This document shows positions 11,340 through 19,513 of a stretch of DNA of 33,401 nucleotides, piece after piece. The stretch is from positions 1-33,401 of the forward strand of contig JANQZQ010000046.1 of the NCBI GenBank assembly GCA_030728545.1, read 5' to 3'. Both the position numbers and the translations under genes were made by a program. The DNA comes from Ilumatobacteraceae bacterium. Its GTDB lineage: Bacteria > Actinomycetota > Acidimicrobiia > Acidimicrobiales > Ilumatobacteraceae. The notes under the pieces were generated by a model. It saw only the letters and a program-made list of their open reading frames with translations, made no database searches and was not told the origin of the DNA. Numbering within the stretch: position 1 is the first letter of the stretch; each line of letters opens with the position of its first letter.

Positions 11340-11963
11340 ATGGCAAAAGTGACGATGAAGAATGCCGCTGGCAAAGCAGCCGCCAGCGTCGAGCTTCCTG
11401 ATGCAATGTTCGGCATTGTGCCAAACATTTCGGTGATGCACCAAGTTGTCATCGCCCAGTTGGCCCACCGTCGAGCCGGCACACAAAGCACCAAGGGTCG
11501 CGCTCAAGTTCGTGGTGGTGGTCGCAAGCCATTCGCCCAAAAAGGAACCGGTAATGCTCGTCAGGGTTCGATTCGCGCGCCGCACTTCGCTGGTGGTGGA
11601 GTCGCCCTTGGCCCAACGCCTCGCAAATACAGCCAGCGCACGCCAAAGAAAATGGTGCAACTAGCGCTGCGTTCGGCGTTGTCAGATCGCGCCGCCGATG
11701 GCAAAGTCATCGTCGTTGACTCGTGGTCATTCGACAAGCCCAACGCCAAATCCGCTGCTGCTGCCTTGGCCGCCGTGGGCGCCACCGGCAAGGTGCTCGT
11801 CGTGGTCACGACCGCAGCCAGTGATGTGGCCAAGAGCATGCGCAACCTGGCCGATGTGCACGTTGTGCTCACCACCGAACTCAATGCCTACGACGTGTTG
11901 TGTAGCGATTGGGTGGTCTTTTCGCAAGACAGCCTGCCTGCCACTGAAGGGGGTGCCAAGTGA
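11340..11963 (+). CDS. rplD: Large-subunit ribosomal protein L4
   Basis: L4 (L1e family), 207 residues. It lines the peptide exit tunnel through the extended loop containing RGGGRKPFAQKGTGNARQG, which is intact, including the region where macrolide-resistance changes occur. In E. coli L4 represses the S10 operon by acting on its leader RNA; the structured rplC leader here would be a natural target, which is inference. It starts two bases after rplC and its stop overlaps the rplW start (GTGA at 11960-11963). Confidence 0.97.
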   Translation: MAKVTMKNAAGKAAASVELPDAMFGIVPNISVMHQVVIAQLAHRRAGTQSTKGRAQVRGGGRKPFAQKGTGNARQGSIRAPHFAGGGVALGPTPRKYSQRTPKKMVQLALRSALSDRAADGKVIVVDSWSFDKPNAKSAAAALAAVGATGKVLVVVTTAASDVAKSMRNLADVHVVLTTELNAYDVLCSDWVVFSQDSLPATEGGAK

Positions 11964-12250
11964 AAGACCCACGCGACGTGATCATTCGCCCAGTGGTTTC
12001 TGAAAAGAGCTATGCCGGCTCGAGCATCGGTGTGTACACCTTCGAAGTGCACCCATCGGCAAGCAAGCCCGAAATTCGCGATGCAGTACAGCGCATCTTC
12101 AATGTGAAGGTGCTCAAGGTAAACACGCTCAACCGCCGCGGCAAGCGTCGGATGACACGTGGTACGAATCGTGTTGGTGTGCGTAATGGCGCAAAGCGGG
12201 CCATTGTTACGCTCGCTCCCGGTCAACAGATCCCGCTGTTCGAGAACTAG
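11960..12250 (+). CDS. rplW: Large-subunit ribosomal protein L23
   Basis: L23, 96 residues, sits at the exit of the peptide tunnel and is the docking site for trigger factor and SRP. The opening KDPRDVIIRPVVSEKSY and the core YTFEVHPSASKPEIRDAV are typical. It starts with GTG, which overlaps the rplD stop codon as GTGA, a sign of translational coupling. The loop RRGKRRMTRGTNRVG carries the rRNA-binding basic residues. Confidence 0.97.
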   Translation: MKDPRDVIIRPVVSEKSYAGSSIGVYTFEVHPSASKPEIRDAVQRIFNVKVLKVNTLNRRGKRRMTRGTNRVGVRNGAKRAIVTLAPGQQIPLFEN

Positions 12251-12259
12251 TAGGAAACC

Positions 12260-13096
12260 ATGGCCATTCGTAAACGTCGCCCCACCAGCAGCGGTCGTCG
12301 CTTTCAGACGTCGTCTGACTTCTCCGAAATCACCAAGACGCGCCCTGAAAAGTCGCTCATCACTTCCAAGCCCGAGCGCGGTGGTCGTAACTCTGGTGGT
12401 CGCATCACTTCGCGTCACCGCGGTGGTGGTCACAAACAGCAGTACCGCATCATCGATTTCAAGCGCAGCAAAGACGAAGTGCGCGCCAAGGTTGCAGCCA
12501 TCGAGTACGACCCAAATCGCACGTGCCGCATCGCGCTGTTGCATTATCTAGACGGCACGAAGGCGTACATCTTGGCGCCGAAGGGTCTCGAAGTCGGCCA
12601 GCACATCGAAAGTGGTCAACGCGCCGACATCAAACCCGGCAATGCGTTGCCGTTGCGCTACGTGCCAGTCGGCACCGTCATTCACAACGTAGAGATGCGT
12701 CCCGGCCAAGGTGGGCGCATCGCTCGCTCGGCGGGCATGTCTGTGCAGTTGGTTGCCAAAGAAGGCGACTTCGCCACGTTGCGTATGCCAAGCACCGAAA
12801 TGCGTCGCGTGCCAATTGACTGTCGCGCCACCATTGGCGAAGTTGGCAATGCCGAGCACGAACTGGTGAAGATCGGTAAGGCCGGTCGAAATCGTTGGAA
12901 GGGTGTGCGTCCACAATCTCGTGGTGTGGTTATGAACCCTGTCGACCACCCACTCGGTGGTGGAGAAGGCAAGACCTCTGGTGGCCGTCCTGCGGTGTCG
13001 CCATGGGGCAAGCCCGAGCGTCGTACCCGCAAGAAGTCCAAGTCGTCGCAGCAATTCATCGTGCGTCGTCGTCGTTCAGGAAAGGCACGTAGTTAA
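12260..13096 (+). CDS. rplB: Large-subunit ribosomal protein L2
   Basis: L2, 278 residues, bridges the subunits and supports the peptidyl transferase centre. N-terminal GGRNSGGRITSRHRGGGHK and the C-terminal VMNPVDHPLGGGEGKTSGG are signatures. In the second motif Leu232 stands where E. coli has His229, a residue that mutational work has tied to peptidyl transfer activity. The following segment reads GGRPAVSPWG instead of the common GGRHPVSPWG. It begins nine bases after rplW and ends three bases before rpsS. Confidence 0.98.
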   Translation: MAIRKRRPTSSGRRFQTSSDFSEITKTRPEKSLITSKPERGGRNSGGRITSRHRGGGHKQQYRIIDFKRSKDEVRAKVAAIEYDPNRTCRIALLHYLDGTKAYILAPKGLEVGQHIESGQRADIKPGNALPLRYVPVGTVIHNVEMRPGQGGRIARSAGMSVQLVAKEGDFATLRMPSTEMRRVPIDCRATIGEVGNAEHELVKIGKAGRNRWKGVRPQSRGVVMNPVDHPLGGGEGKTSGGRPAVSPWGKPERRTRKKSKSSQQFIVRRRRSGKARS

Positions 13097-13099
13097 TTC

Positions 13100-13417
13100 A
13101 TGGCACGCAGTCTGAAAAAAGGTCCCTTCGTTGACGAGCACTTGCTGAAGAAGCTCGACGCCATGAACGCCAGCGGTGATCGCAAGCCAATCAAGACGTG
13201 GTCACGTCGCTCGACCATCATCCCTGACATGGTGGGCCATACCTTTGCCGTGCACGACGGCCGCAAGCACGTGCCGGTGTACATCAGCGAGTCGATGGTG
13301 GGTCACAAGTTGGGCGAGTTCGCCAACACCCGCACCTTTAGGTCGCACGCCAGCCAAGAAAAGATGTCTGGCGCCGATACCCCAGCAGCAGCACCCGCCC
13401 CAGGAGCATCGTCGTGA
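13100..13417 (+). CDS. rpsS: Small-subunit ribosomal protein S19
   Basis: S19, 105 residues, a 30S head protein that works with S13. The core runs from MARSLKKGPFVDEHL to LGEFANTRTFRSHA. A tail of about 15 residues rich in Ala and Pro extends beyond the usual end. Its stop overlaps the GTG start of rplV (GTGA at 13414-13417), which suggests coupled translation. Arg-Ser replaces the common Lys-Gly in the TFKGHA motif; this may be lineage-specific. Confidence 0.97.
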   Translation: MARSLKKGPFVDEHLLKKLDAMNASGDRKPIKTWSRRSTIIPDMVGHTFAVHDGRKHVPVYISESMVGHKLGEFANTRTFRSHASQEKMSGADTPAAAPAPGASS

Positions 13418-13998
13418 CCGGCCCCAAGCTCAACGAAGCAAACCGCGTCGCAGGCGCCCCAGGTGGCGTCAAAGCCCAATTGCGTTGGGTGCGCATGTCG
13501 GCATCCAAGTTTCGCCCAGTGCTCAATCAAGTGCGTGGTCTCGACGTTGTTTCAGCGCGCGAAGTGCTGAGCCTGCACAGCGTCGAAGCGGCCCGCATTC
13601 TGCAGAAGTTGCTCAAGTCGGCGGTTGCCAATGCATTGCACAACAATTCGCTCGACGAAGAGTCGCTCTACGTGAAGGCCTGCTTTGCTGATGAATCACC
13701 CACTATCAAGCGTTTCCGCACGCGCGCCAAGGGTCGCTCAAACATTCGTTTGCGCCGTGGCGCACACATCACCATCGTGGTTGACGCGTTCTCTGAGGCC
13801 GAGCAAAAGACCCGCGAGATGATCGAGGCTGCTGGTGGTCGCAGCGACAAAAATCAGCGTCGTCAACGCGTGGCAGCCAGCCAAGCGCGCGAGGCTGCAC
13901 AACAAGCCAACGAAGCCAAGAACGCAACTGTCGACGAGTCGTCGGATGCACCAAACACTGAGGGCGTTGATACGCCAAGCACCGAGGAGTCGAAGTAA
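13414..13998 (+). CDS. rplV: Large-subunit ribosomal protein L22 with long acidic tail
   Basis: L22, 194 residues against about 110-120 in most bacteria. The core lies at roughly 19-126 (RWVRMSASKFRPVLNQVRGL to HITIVVDAF) and includes the tunnel-lining hairpin region. A short N-terminal extension precedes it. The extra C-terminal part of about 68 residues is first Gln/Arg/Ala-rich, then acidic with Asp, Glu, Ser and Thr. It starts with GTG overlapping the rpsS stop, and its stop TAA shares one base with the rpsC ATG. Confidence 0.96.
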   Translation: MTGPKLNEANRVAGAPGGVKAQLRWVRMSASKFRPVLNQVRGLDVVSAREVLSLHSVEAARILQKLLKSAVANALHNNSLDEESLYVKACFADESPTIKRFRTRAKGRSNIRLRRGAHITIVVDAFSEAEQKTREMIEAAGGRSDKNQRRQRVAASQAREAAQQANEAKNATVDESSDAPNTEGVDTPSTEESK

Positions 13999-14870
13999 TG
14001 GGCCAGAAGATCAATCCGTACGGCTTTCGCCTCGGCATTACCACCGACTGGAAGAGCAAGTGGTTCGCCAGCAAGAAGCAATATCGCCAGTACCTCACCG
14101 AGGACTGGAAAATTCGTGGCTACCTCATGACCCGTTTGGCCGATGCTGCCGTCAGTCGCGTCGACATCGAGCGCACGCTCGACAAGTTGCGCGTTGATAT
14201 TCACACGGCGCGCCCTGGCGTGGTTATCGGCAAAGCCGGGGCCAAGGCCAACGAGTTGCGCGAGCACCTTGCTGGCCTCACTGGCAATCACAAGATTCAG
14301 TTGAACATCAACGAAATCAAAGAATCAGAACTCGATGCGGCCCTGGTGGCCCAAGGCGTGGCTGACCAGTTGATCAACCGTGTCGCTTTCCGTCGCGCGA
14401 TGAAGCGCGCCGTGCAGAACGCCCAGAAGTCGGGCGCGCAAGGCATTCGAATCCAGTGTTCGGGTCGTCTCGGTGGTGCAGAAATGACCCGCCGCGAGTG
14501 GTATCGCGAAGGTCGCGTGCCATTGCACACACTGCGTGCCAACATCGATTACGGATTCCGCGAAGCCCTTACCTCGGCTGGTCGCGTCGGTATCAAAGTG
14601 TGGATCTACAAGGGCGAGATTTTGCCGTACTCCACCGAAGCCGCCGATCGCGCCTCGCGTGAAGCCCAAATGGTTGCCGGCGACACCCTCGCTACGGCAC
14701 CGCGTGCCCCGAGCGTCATCACGTCGGCTGGCCCGCGTGTTGGCGAAGAAGAAGTCAACCCGTTGATCAAAGATGCCGATCCCGAGCTCGAGCGTTTGTT
14801 GGCCGAAGAAGAAGAGATTCAGCGCCGTATCCATGATGCAGCCGAGACCCCGCACTTTAAGAAGGATTGA
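13998..14870 (+). CDS. rpsC: Small-subunit ribosomal protein S3 with C-terminal extension
   Basis: S3, 290 residues, part of the mRNA entry channel and its helicase activity. It opens with MGQKINPYGFRLG. The KH domain contains VVIGKAGAKANELR, and the C-terminal domain has SGRLGGAEMTRREWYREGRVPLHTLRA in pieces typical of S3. About 77 residues after KVWIYKGEILPY form a Glu-rich tail, a feature shared with other actinobacteria but long here. The start codon overlaps the rplV stop (TAATG). Confidence 0.97.
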   Translation: MGQKINPYGFRLGITTDWKSKWFASKKQYRQYLTEDWKIRGYLMTRLADAAVSRVDIERTLDKLRVDIHTARPGVVIGKAGAKANELREHLAGLTGNHKIQLNINEIKESELDAALVAQGVADQLINRVAFRRAMKRAVQNAQKSGAQGIRIQCSGRLGGAEMTRREWYREGRVPLHTLRANIDYGFREALTSAGRVGIKVWIYKGEILPYSTEAADRASREAQMVAGDTLATAPRAPSVITSAGPRVGEEEVNPLIKDADPELERLLAEEEEIQRRIHDAAETPHFKKD

Positions 14871-14872
14871 TC

Positions 14873-15289
14873 ATGTTGCAGCCAAAAAAGGTAAAGCACC
14901 GCAAGCACCATCGCGGGCGCATGAAGGGCAACTCCAAGGGAGCCAGCGAATTGGCTTTCGGTGAGTACGGCATTCAAGCCCTTGAATCGGGTTGGATTAC
15001 GTCTCGCCAAATTGAGGCGGCTCGTATCGCAATGACTCGTCACATCAAGCGTGGCGGCAAGGTTTGGATCAACGTGTTTCCTGATAAGTCAGTGACCAAA
15101 AAGCCAGCTGAAACCCGCATGGGTTCGGGTAAAGGCAACCCCGAATTGTGGGTAGCAGTCGTGAAGCCAGGTCGCGTCTTGTTCGAACTGTCGTATCCAA
15201 CTTCTGATGTCGCCACGCAGGCTCTCAGCCGAGCAGTGCAAAAACTGCCAATCAAGTGCCGCATTATTCACCGCGAGGAAGGCATTTAG
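14873..15289 (+). CDS. rplP: Large-subunit ribosomal protein L16
   Basis: L16, 138 residues, located near the A site of the 50S subunit. The start is the ATG at 14873 (MLQPKKVKHRKHHRG), which has GAAGGA six bases upstream. A TTG six bases earlier is in frame but would break the family N-terminus. The core ETRMGSGKGNPELWVAVVKP is nearly universal. It begins just after the rpsC stop. Confidence 0.97.
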   Translation: MLQPKKVKHRKHHRGRMKGNSKGASELAFGEYGIQALESGWITSRQIEAARIAMTRHIKRGGKVWINVFPDKSVTKKPAETRMGSGKGNPELWVAVVKPGRVLFELSYPTSDVATQALSRAVQKLPIKCRIIHREEGI

Positions 15290-15291
15290 TC

Positions 15292-15540
15292 ATGGCTGAA
15301 AAGTACGGCAAACCACAAACCGAACTCAACGAGTTGGACATTGCTTCACTCGTCGAAGAGTTGAACAACGCCAAGCAAGATGCGCTCGACTCACGTTTCA
15401 AGCTGGCCACCGGTCAGCTCACCGACACCGCGCGCATCGGCAAGATTCGCCGACAAATCGCCCGTATCAACCTTGTTCTTCGCCGTCGCGAGATCGAGGC
15501 TGCTGAGGCAGCGAGCACCACGAAAGCGAGTCGCAAATGA
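15292..15540 (+). CDS. rpmC: Large-subunit ribosomal protein L29
   Basis: L29, 82 residues, binds near the tunnel exit next to L23. The core ELDIASLVEELNNAKQDALDSRFKLATGQL is a two-helix L29 fold, with IGKIRRQIARINLVLRRRE at its end. The start is set at the ATG 15292 because GAGGAAGG lies nine bases upstream; a longer in-frame opening begins at 15256 inside rplP and is not needed. Its stop overlaps the rpsQ start as ATGA. Confidence 0.95.
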   Translation: MAEKYGKPQTELNELDIASLVEELNNAKQDALDSRFKLATGQLTDTARIGKIRRQIARINLVLRRREIEAAEAASTTKASRK

Positions 15541-15803
15541 CCGAAACCAATATTCGTAGCAATCGCAAGACTCGTGAGGGTCTCGTGGTATCGAGCAAGA
15601 TGAACAAGACCATCGTCATTGCAATCGTTGAGCGTGTGCGTCACCCCAAGTACGACAAGTTCGTTACGCGTACGAAGAAGCTGTATGCCCATGACGAAGC
15701 CAACGACGCCAAAATTGGCGACAAGGTGCGCGTGGTCGAGACTCGACCACTGAGCAAGCTGAAGCGCTGGCGCGTGGTTGAGATTCTGGAGCGTGCAAAA
15801 TGA
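15537..15803 (+). CDS. rpsQ: Small-subunit ribosomal protein S17
   Basis: S17, 88 residues, an OB-fold protein that binds 16S rRNA early in assembly. The signature KTREGLVVSSKMNKTIVIAI, then YDKFVTRTKKLYAHDE and the GDKVRVVETRPLSKLKRW end are present. Both ends overlap neighbours as ATGA: with rpmC at 15537-15540 and with rplN at 15800-15803. Confidence 0.97.
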   Translation: MTETNIRSNRKTREGLVVSSKMNKTIVIAIVERVRHPKYDKFVTRTKKLYAHDEANDAKIGDKVRVVETRPLSKLKRWRVVEILERAK

Positions 15804-16168
15804 TTCAGCAAGAAAGTCGACTCAAGGTCGCCGACAACAGTGGCGCTCGCGAAGTGCTCGTCATCAAGGTGCTTGGTGGCACCCGCCGTCGTTACGCATC
15901 GATTGGTGATGTGTTCATCGCTACGGTCAAAGACGCCATTCCAGGTGCCGGTGTGAAAAAGGGTGAAGTCGTTCGCTGCGTGGTGGTGCGTGTATCCAAA
16001 GAAAAGCGCCGTCCCGATGGCAGCTACATCCGCTTTGACGAAAACGCCGCAGTGCTGATTAAAGAAGACCTCACCCCGCGTGGTACCCGTATTTTCGGCC
16101 CAGTCGGTCGTGAGTTGCGTGACAAAAAGTTCATGCGCATTGTTTCGCTAGCCCCGGAGGTGTTGTAA
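15800..16168 (+). CDS. rplN: Large-subunit ribosomal protein L14
   Basis: L14, 122 residues, the standard length. It forms bridges to the small subunit and is the docking site of RsfS. MIQQESRLKVADNSGAREV and the segment TPRGTRIFGPVGRELR are diagnostic. Its ATG overlaps the rpsQ stop. No insertions or losses are seen. Confidence 0.98.
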   Translation: MIQQESRLKVADNSGAREVLVIKVLGGTRRRYASIGDVFIATVKDAIPGAGVKKGEVVRCVVVRVSKEKRRPDGSYIRFDENAAVLIKEDLTPRGTRIFGPVGRELRDKKFMRIVSLAPEVL

Positions 16169-16170
16169 CC

Positions 16171-16473
16171 ATGAAACTTCGTAAAGGTGACACCGTGGTC
16201 GTCATTAACGGTAAAGACAAAGGCAAAGAGGGCGAGATTAAACAGGTCATGCCCGATGCCAACAAAGTCGTCGTGATCGGCGTGAATATCGCCAAGCGCC
16301 ACACCATTCGTCGCAACGAAAAGCAACAGAGCGAAATCAAAGAAATCGAAATGCCCATCGCTGCTTCCAACGTGATGTTGGTGCACAAGGGCAAAGTCAC
16401 GCGTATCGGCTTCAAAACCGACGCCAAGGGCAACAAGGTGCGTATCGCGCGCCGTACAGGAGACGAAGTCTGA
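16171..16473 (+). CDS. rplX: Large-subunit ribosomal protein L24
   Basis: L24, 100 residues, an assembly-initiating 50S protein. It has the KOW motif at the N-terminus (KGDTVVVINGKDKGKEGEI) and a basic C-terminal half. It starts two bases after rplN. The stop TGA shares one base with the ATG of rplE (TGATG at 16471-16475), which suggests coupled translation. Confidence 0.97.
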   Translation: MKLRKGDTVVVINGKDKGKEGEIKQVMPDANKVVVIGVNIAKRHTIRRNEKQQSEIKEIEMPIAASNVMLVHKGKVTRIGFKTDAKGNKVRIARRTGDEV

Positions 16474-17102
16474 TGACGACTACCACTTACGTTCCGCGCT
16501 TGAAGACGCATTACCGCGATGTGGTGCGCGCTGATCTCATGGCCCAACTCGGTGTAACCAACCCGATGCAGGTGCCAACGATGGAAAAAATCGTGATCAA
16601 CATGGGTGTTGGTCGGGCAACTCAACAGGCGTCATTGCTCGACAGTGCCGTCGCTGACCTCACCGCCATCAGCGGCCAGAAGCCAATCGTGACCAAGTCA
16701 CGCATCGCCATTGCCGCGTTCAAATTGCGCGAAGATCAAGCAATCGGCACCAAGGTCACCTTGCGTGGTGACCGCATGTGGGAGTTCTTTGATCGCTTGC
16801 TTTCGGTGGCGATTCCGCGTATCCGCGACTTCCGTGGCTTGCCCGGTCGCTCGTGGGATGGCCACGGCAACTACACGTTCGGTCTTACCGAACAGTTGGT
16901 GTTCCTCGAAATCAACTACGACCGTGTTGATGTGCCCCGCGGCATGGATATCACGATTGTTACGTCGGCCAACGATGACTTGACCGGCAAGGCACTGCTC
17001 GACGCGTTTGGCTTCCCGTTCCGCAAGGGCGAGATGCCAGCCTCGACGAAGCGTTCCAAGAAACAAACCAAAAAGAAGTCAGCCGCTCAAGGCAATTCCT
17101 AA
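16473..17102 (+). CDS. rplE: Large-subunit ribosomal protein L5
   Basis: L5, 209 residues, binds 5S rRNA and contacts the P-site tRNA. Family segments include MQVPTMEKIVINMGVG, RIRDFRGLPGRSWDGHGNY and the DALLDAFGFPFRKGE-like end. Normal length is about 180; the extra 22 or so residues at the C-terminus are rich in Lys and Ser. It overlaps rplX by one base. The gap to rpsN is 45 bp. Confidence 0.97.
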   Translation: MTTTTYVPRLKTHYRDVVRADLMAQLGVTNPMQVPTMEKIVINMGVGRATQQASLLDSAVADLTAISGQKPIVTKSRIAIAAFKLREDQAIGTKVTLRGDRMWEFFDRLLSVAIPRIRDFRGLPGRSWDGHGNYTFGLTEQLVFLEINYDRVDVPRGMDITIVTSANDDLTGKALLDAFGFPFRKGEMPASTKRSKKQTKKKSAAQGNS

Positions 17103-17147
17103 CCACCTCTCGTAGACACCCAGCAGACACAGAAAGATTCAGCACCA

Positions 17148-17333
17148 ATGGCCAAAAAGTCACTCCGCAATAAAGCAGCCGCGACACCGAAGTTCAAGGT
17201 TCGCGCGTACACACGCTGTCAGCGTTGTGGGCGCGCGCGTGCCGTGTACCGCAAATTTGGTCTGTGTCGCATCTGCCTGCGCGAACTCGCGCATGCTGGT
17301 GAAGTTCCCGGGTTGCGAAAGTCGAGCTGGTAG
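17148..17333 (+). CDS. rpsN: Small-subunit ribosomal protein S14, zinc-binding type
   Basis: S14 type Z, 61 residues. Four cysteines in two CxxC pairs (Cys24, Cys27, Cys40, Cys43) should bind one zinc ion. The end VPGLRKSSW is the family standard. This is the zinc-dependent C+ form; no zinc-free paralogue is in the window. It is the first gene after a 45-bp gap in an otherwise tight run, and rpsH follows five bases after its stop. Confidence 0.97.
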   Translation: MAKKSLRNKAAATPKFKVRAYTRCQRCGRARAVYRKFGLCRICLRELAHAGEVPGLRKSSW

Positions 17334-17338
17334 GCGCC

Positions 17339-17740
17339 ATGATCACTGACCCAATTTCCGACATGCTCACCCGTATTCGCAATGCGAATGTGGCAATGCG
17401 CGACGAAGTGCTTATGCCGTCGTCCAAGCAGAAGATCGCACTTGCCGAGATTCTGAAAAAAGAGGGCTACATCTCCGATTTTGCAATCGGTGCAGGTGAA
17501 ACCGAGGCTCACAAGACTCTGAAAATTCAGATGAAGTACTCCGACGACCGTCGGCGCACCATCATGGGTATCAAGCGCGTGTCTACACCAGGCTTGCGCA
17601 TTTATCGTCGCGCCACCGATGTTCCCCGCGTTCTGGGTGGTCTCGGTGTTGCAGTTCTGTCAACTAGTCACGGGCTCATGACCGACCGCGAAGCGCGCAA
17701 GCGCAACGTTGGTGGCGAAGTCATGTGTTACGTCTGGTGA
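17339..17740 (+). CDS. rpsH: Small-subunit ribosomal protein S8
   Basis: S8, 133 residues, a primary 16S rRNA binder. MITDPISDMLTRIRNAN, the central KRVSTPGLRIYR and the C-terminal SHGLMTDREARKRNVGGE are all signatures. In E. coli S8 represses the spc operon by binding near the rplE start; a similar site was not recognised here. rplF starts 13 bases after its stop. Confidence 0.98.
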   Translation: MITDPISDMLTRIRNANVAMRDEVLMPSSKQKIALAEILKKEGYISDFAIGAGETEAHKTLKIQMKYSDDRRRTIMGIKRVSTPGLRIYRRATDVPRVLGGLGVAVLSTSHGLMTDREARKRNVGGEVMCYVW

Positions 17741-17753
17741 TTGGGGAGCACAC

Positions 17754-18296
17754 ATGTCACGCGTAGGAAAAGCAGAAATCGTCATTCCACAAGGAGTGGA
17801 CGTAACCATCTCTGGTGCGACCATCACGGTGAAGGGCAGCAAAGGTTCGCTCGTTCGCGTGCTGCCTCTTGGCATCTCGGTGAAAAAAGTCGAGGCCACA
17901 CTCGTTGTCGAGCGAGCATCCGAGGATCGCGCAGTGCGTTCGAGCCACGGCATGATTCGCGCCATGATCAACAACATGGTCAACGGTGTAACCCAGGGTT
18001 TTGCCAAGGAACTTGAAATCATCGGCGTGGGTTATCGCGCCGTAGCCAAGGGCCAAGACAAGCTCGAGTTGGCGCTCGGCTTTTCGCACCCGGTTCCGTA
18101 TGCCGCGCCGCAAGGTGTCACGTTCGAAGTTCCGCAACCCACTCGCATCATCGTGAAGGGCATTGACAAAGAACTTGTCGGCCAGGTGGCTGCCGAAATT
18201 CGTTCATTCCGTTCGCCCGAGCCGTACAAGGGCAAGGGTGTTCGTTACCTCAACGAGCGCGTGTTGCGCAAAGCCGGCAAGACAGGCAAGAAGTAG
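17754..18296 (+). CDS. rplF: Large-subunit ribosomal protein L6
   Basis: L6, 180 residues, a two-domain protein near the GTPase-associated centre. The start is ATG 17754 (MSRVGKAEIVIPQGVDV), supported by GGGGAG at 17743-17748. A longer in-frame opening from 17709 lies inside rpsH and is not credible. The C-terminal EPYKGKGVRYLNERVLRKAG is a slightly altered form of the common GKGIRY motif. Confidence 0.97.
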   Translation: MSRVGKAEIVIPQGVDVTISGATITVKGSKGSLVRVLPLGISVKKVEATLVVERASEDRAVRSSHGMIRAMINNMVNGVTQGFAKELEIIGVGYRAVAKGQDKLELALGFSHPVPYAAPQGVTFEVPQPTRIIVKGIDKELVGQVAAEIRSFRSPEPYKGKGVRYLNERVLRKAGKTGKK

Positions 18297-18304
18297 GAGC
18301 ACAG

Positions 18305-18673
18305 ATGACCACCACCGCCCAAAAACGCCACGAACTGCGCATTCGACGTCACCGTCGCGTGCGCAAGAAGGTGCACGGCACCGCGACACGACCACGCTTG
18401 GCGATCTATCGCAGCAACAAACATCTCACCGCGCAGGTCATCGACGACGATGCCGGCCGCACCCTGGCGTCGGCATCAACACTCGAAGCCGATTTCCGCA
18501 AGCAGCAGCCAGGTGGCAACGTCGCCGCTGCAACTGCTGTTGGCGCACTAGTTGCCGAACGCGCCAAGCAAGCTGGTATTTCAGCAGTGGTGTTTGATCG
18601 CGGCGGCTTCCTCTACCACGGCCGCGTTGCGGCAATTGCCGAAGCGGCTCGCGCCGCAGGATTGGAGTTCTAA
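18305..18673 (+). CDS. rplR: Large-subunit ribosomal protein L18
   Basis: L18, 122 residues, binds 5S rRNA with L5. A basic N-terminus (RIRRHRRVRKKVHG) is followed by RPRLAIYRSNKHLTAQVIDD and ends with the typical FDRGGFLYHGRVAAIAEAAR. GGAGCAC lies before the ATG. Its stop overlaps the rpsE start (TAATG at 18671-18675). Confidence 0.98.
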   Translation: MTTTAQKRHELRIRRHRRVRKKVHGTATRPRLAIYRSNKHLTAQVIDDDAGRTLASASTLEADFRKQQPGGNVAAATAVGALVAERAKQAGISAVVFDRGGFLYHGRVAAIAEAARAAGLEF

Positions 18674-19302
18674 TGACTGACGTACAGCAACCCGAGGCAG
18701 CCGGCAACCGCGACCGTCGTGAGCGTCGACCACGCGAACGCCGTGAGCCACGCCCCGAGGCAAAGCCAGGCGAATTCGGTGAGTCTCGCGTAGTGCATGT
18801 CAACCGTGTTGCCAAGGTGGTGAAGGGCGGTCGTCGCTTCCAGTTTGCTGCCATCGTCGTAATCGGTGACAAGGCTGGCCGTGTCGGTTTGGGTTATGGC
18901 AAGGCTCGTGAAGTGCCACTCGCAATTCAAAAAGGCACCGAAGACGCCAAACGCAACGTATTTCACGTCGCGCTCGCTGGCCCCACCATCACCCATGCCA
19001 TCGAAGGCATCAATGGTGCTGCTCGCGTGATGTTGAAGCCTGCTGCTCCGGGTACCGGCGTAATCGCTGGTGGCGCTGCTCGAATCATCCTCGAAGAAGC
19101 GGGCATTAAAGACGTTTTGGCCAAGTCGATGGGTTCTTCGAACTCCATCAACGTTGCTCGCGCCACCATCAATGGTTTGCGTTCACTCTTGCGCCCCGAT
19201 GACGTGGCCAAGCGACGTGGTCTGCCCGAAGAAGAGTTCGTACCACGTGGCTTGTTGCGCGCGTATAACGAAACCAAAAAATCGCGAACACAAGGCCGCT
19301 AG
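18673..19302 (+). CDS. rpsE: Small-subunit ribosomal protein S5
   Basis: S5, 209 residues, involved in mRNA unwinding and decoding accuracy. The first 35 or so residues are rich in Arg, Glu and Pro, an extension common in actinobacteria. The RNA-binding domain (RFQFAAIVVIGDKAGRVGLG, GKAREVPLAIQKG) and the C-terminal domain (GVIAGGAARIILEEAGI) follow. It overlaps rplR by one base and ends eight bases before rpmD. Confidence 0.97.
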   Translation: MTDVQQPEAAGNRDRRERRPRERREPRPEAKPGEFGESRVVHVNRVAKVVKGGRRFQFAAIVVIGDKAGRVGLGYGKAREVPLAIQKGTEDAKRNVFHVALAGPTITHAIEGINGAARVMLKPAAPGTGVIAGGAARIILEEAGIKDVLAKSMGSSNSINVARATINGLRSLLRPDDVAKRRGLPEEEFVPRGLLRAYNETKKSRTQGR

Positions 19303-19310
19303 GAGACCTC

Positions 19311-19511
19311 ATGGCTGAAAAGACAATCACCGTTCGTCAAAAGCGTTCGTACATCGCTTGCATGCCCAAAACCCGTGGCACGCTGCGCGCCTTGGGCTTG
19401 CGCAAAATTGGCGATACCAACGTGTTGCCTGATCGCCCAGAAATCAGGGGCATGATCGCGCGCGTTCCGCACCTTATTGAAATCATCGTTAGCGACAAGA
19501 AAGGCAGCTGA
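19311..19511 (+). CDS. rpmD: Large-subunit ribosomal protein L30
   Basis: L30, 66 residues, a small 50S protein absent from some phyla. The core TLRALGLRKIGDTNVLPDRP and the end VPHLIEIIVSDKK are typical. AGGAGA lies directly upstream of the ATG. rplO starts two bases after its stop. Confidence 0.97.
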   Translation: MAEKTITVRQKRSYIACMPKTRGTLRALGLRKIGDTNVLPDRPEIRGMIARVPHLIEIIVSDKKGS

Positions 19512-19513
19512 TC

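Noticed and set aside
17709..17753. Earlier start for rplF inside rpsH
   Set aside because: The added 15 residues do not match L6, and GGGGAG supports ATG 17754.
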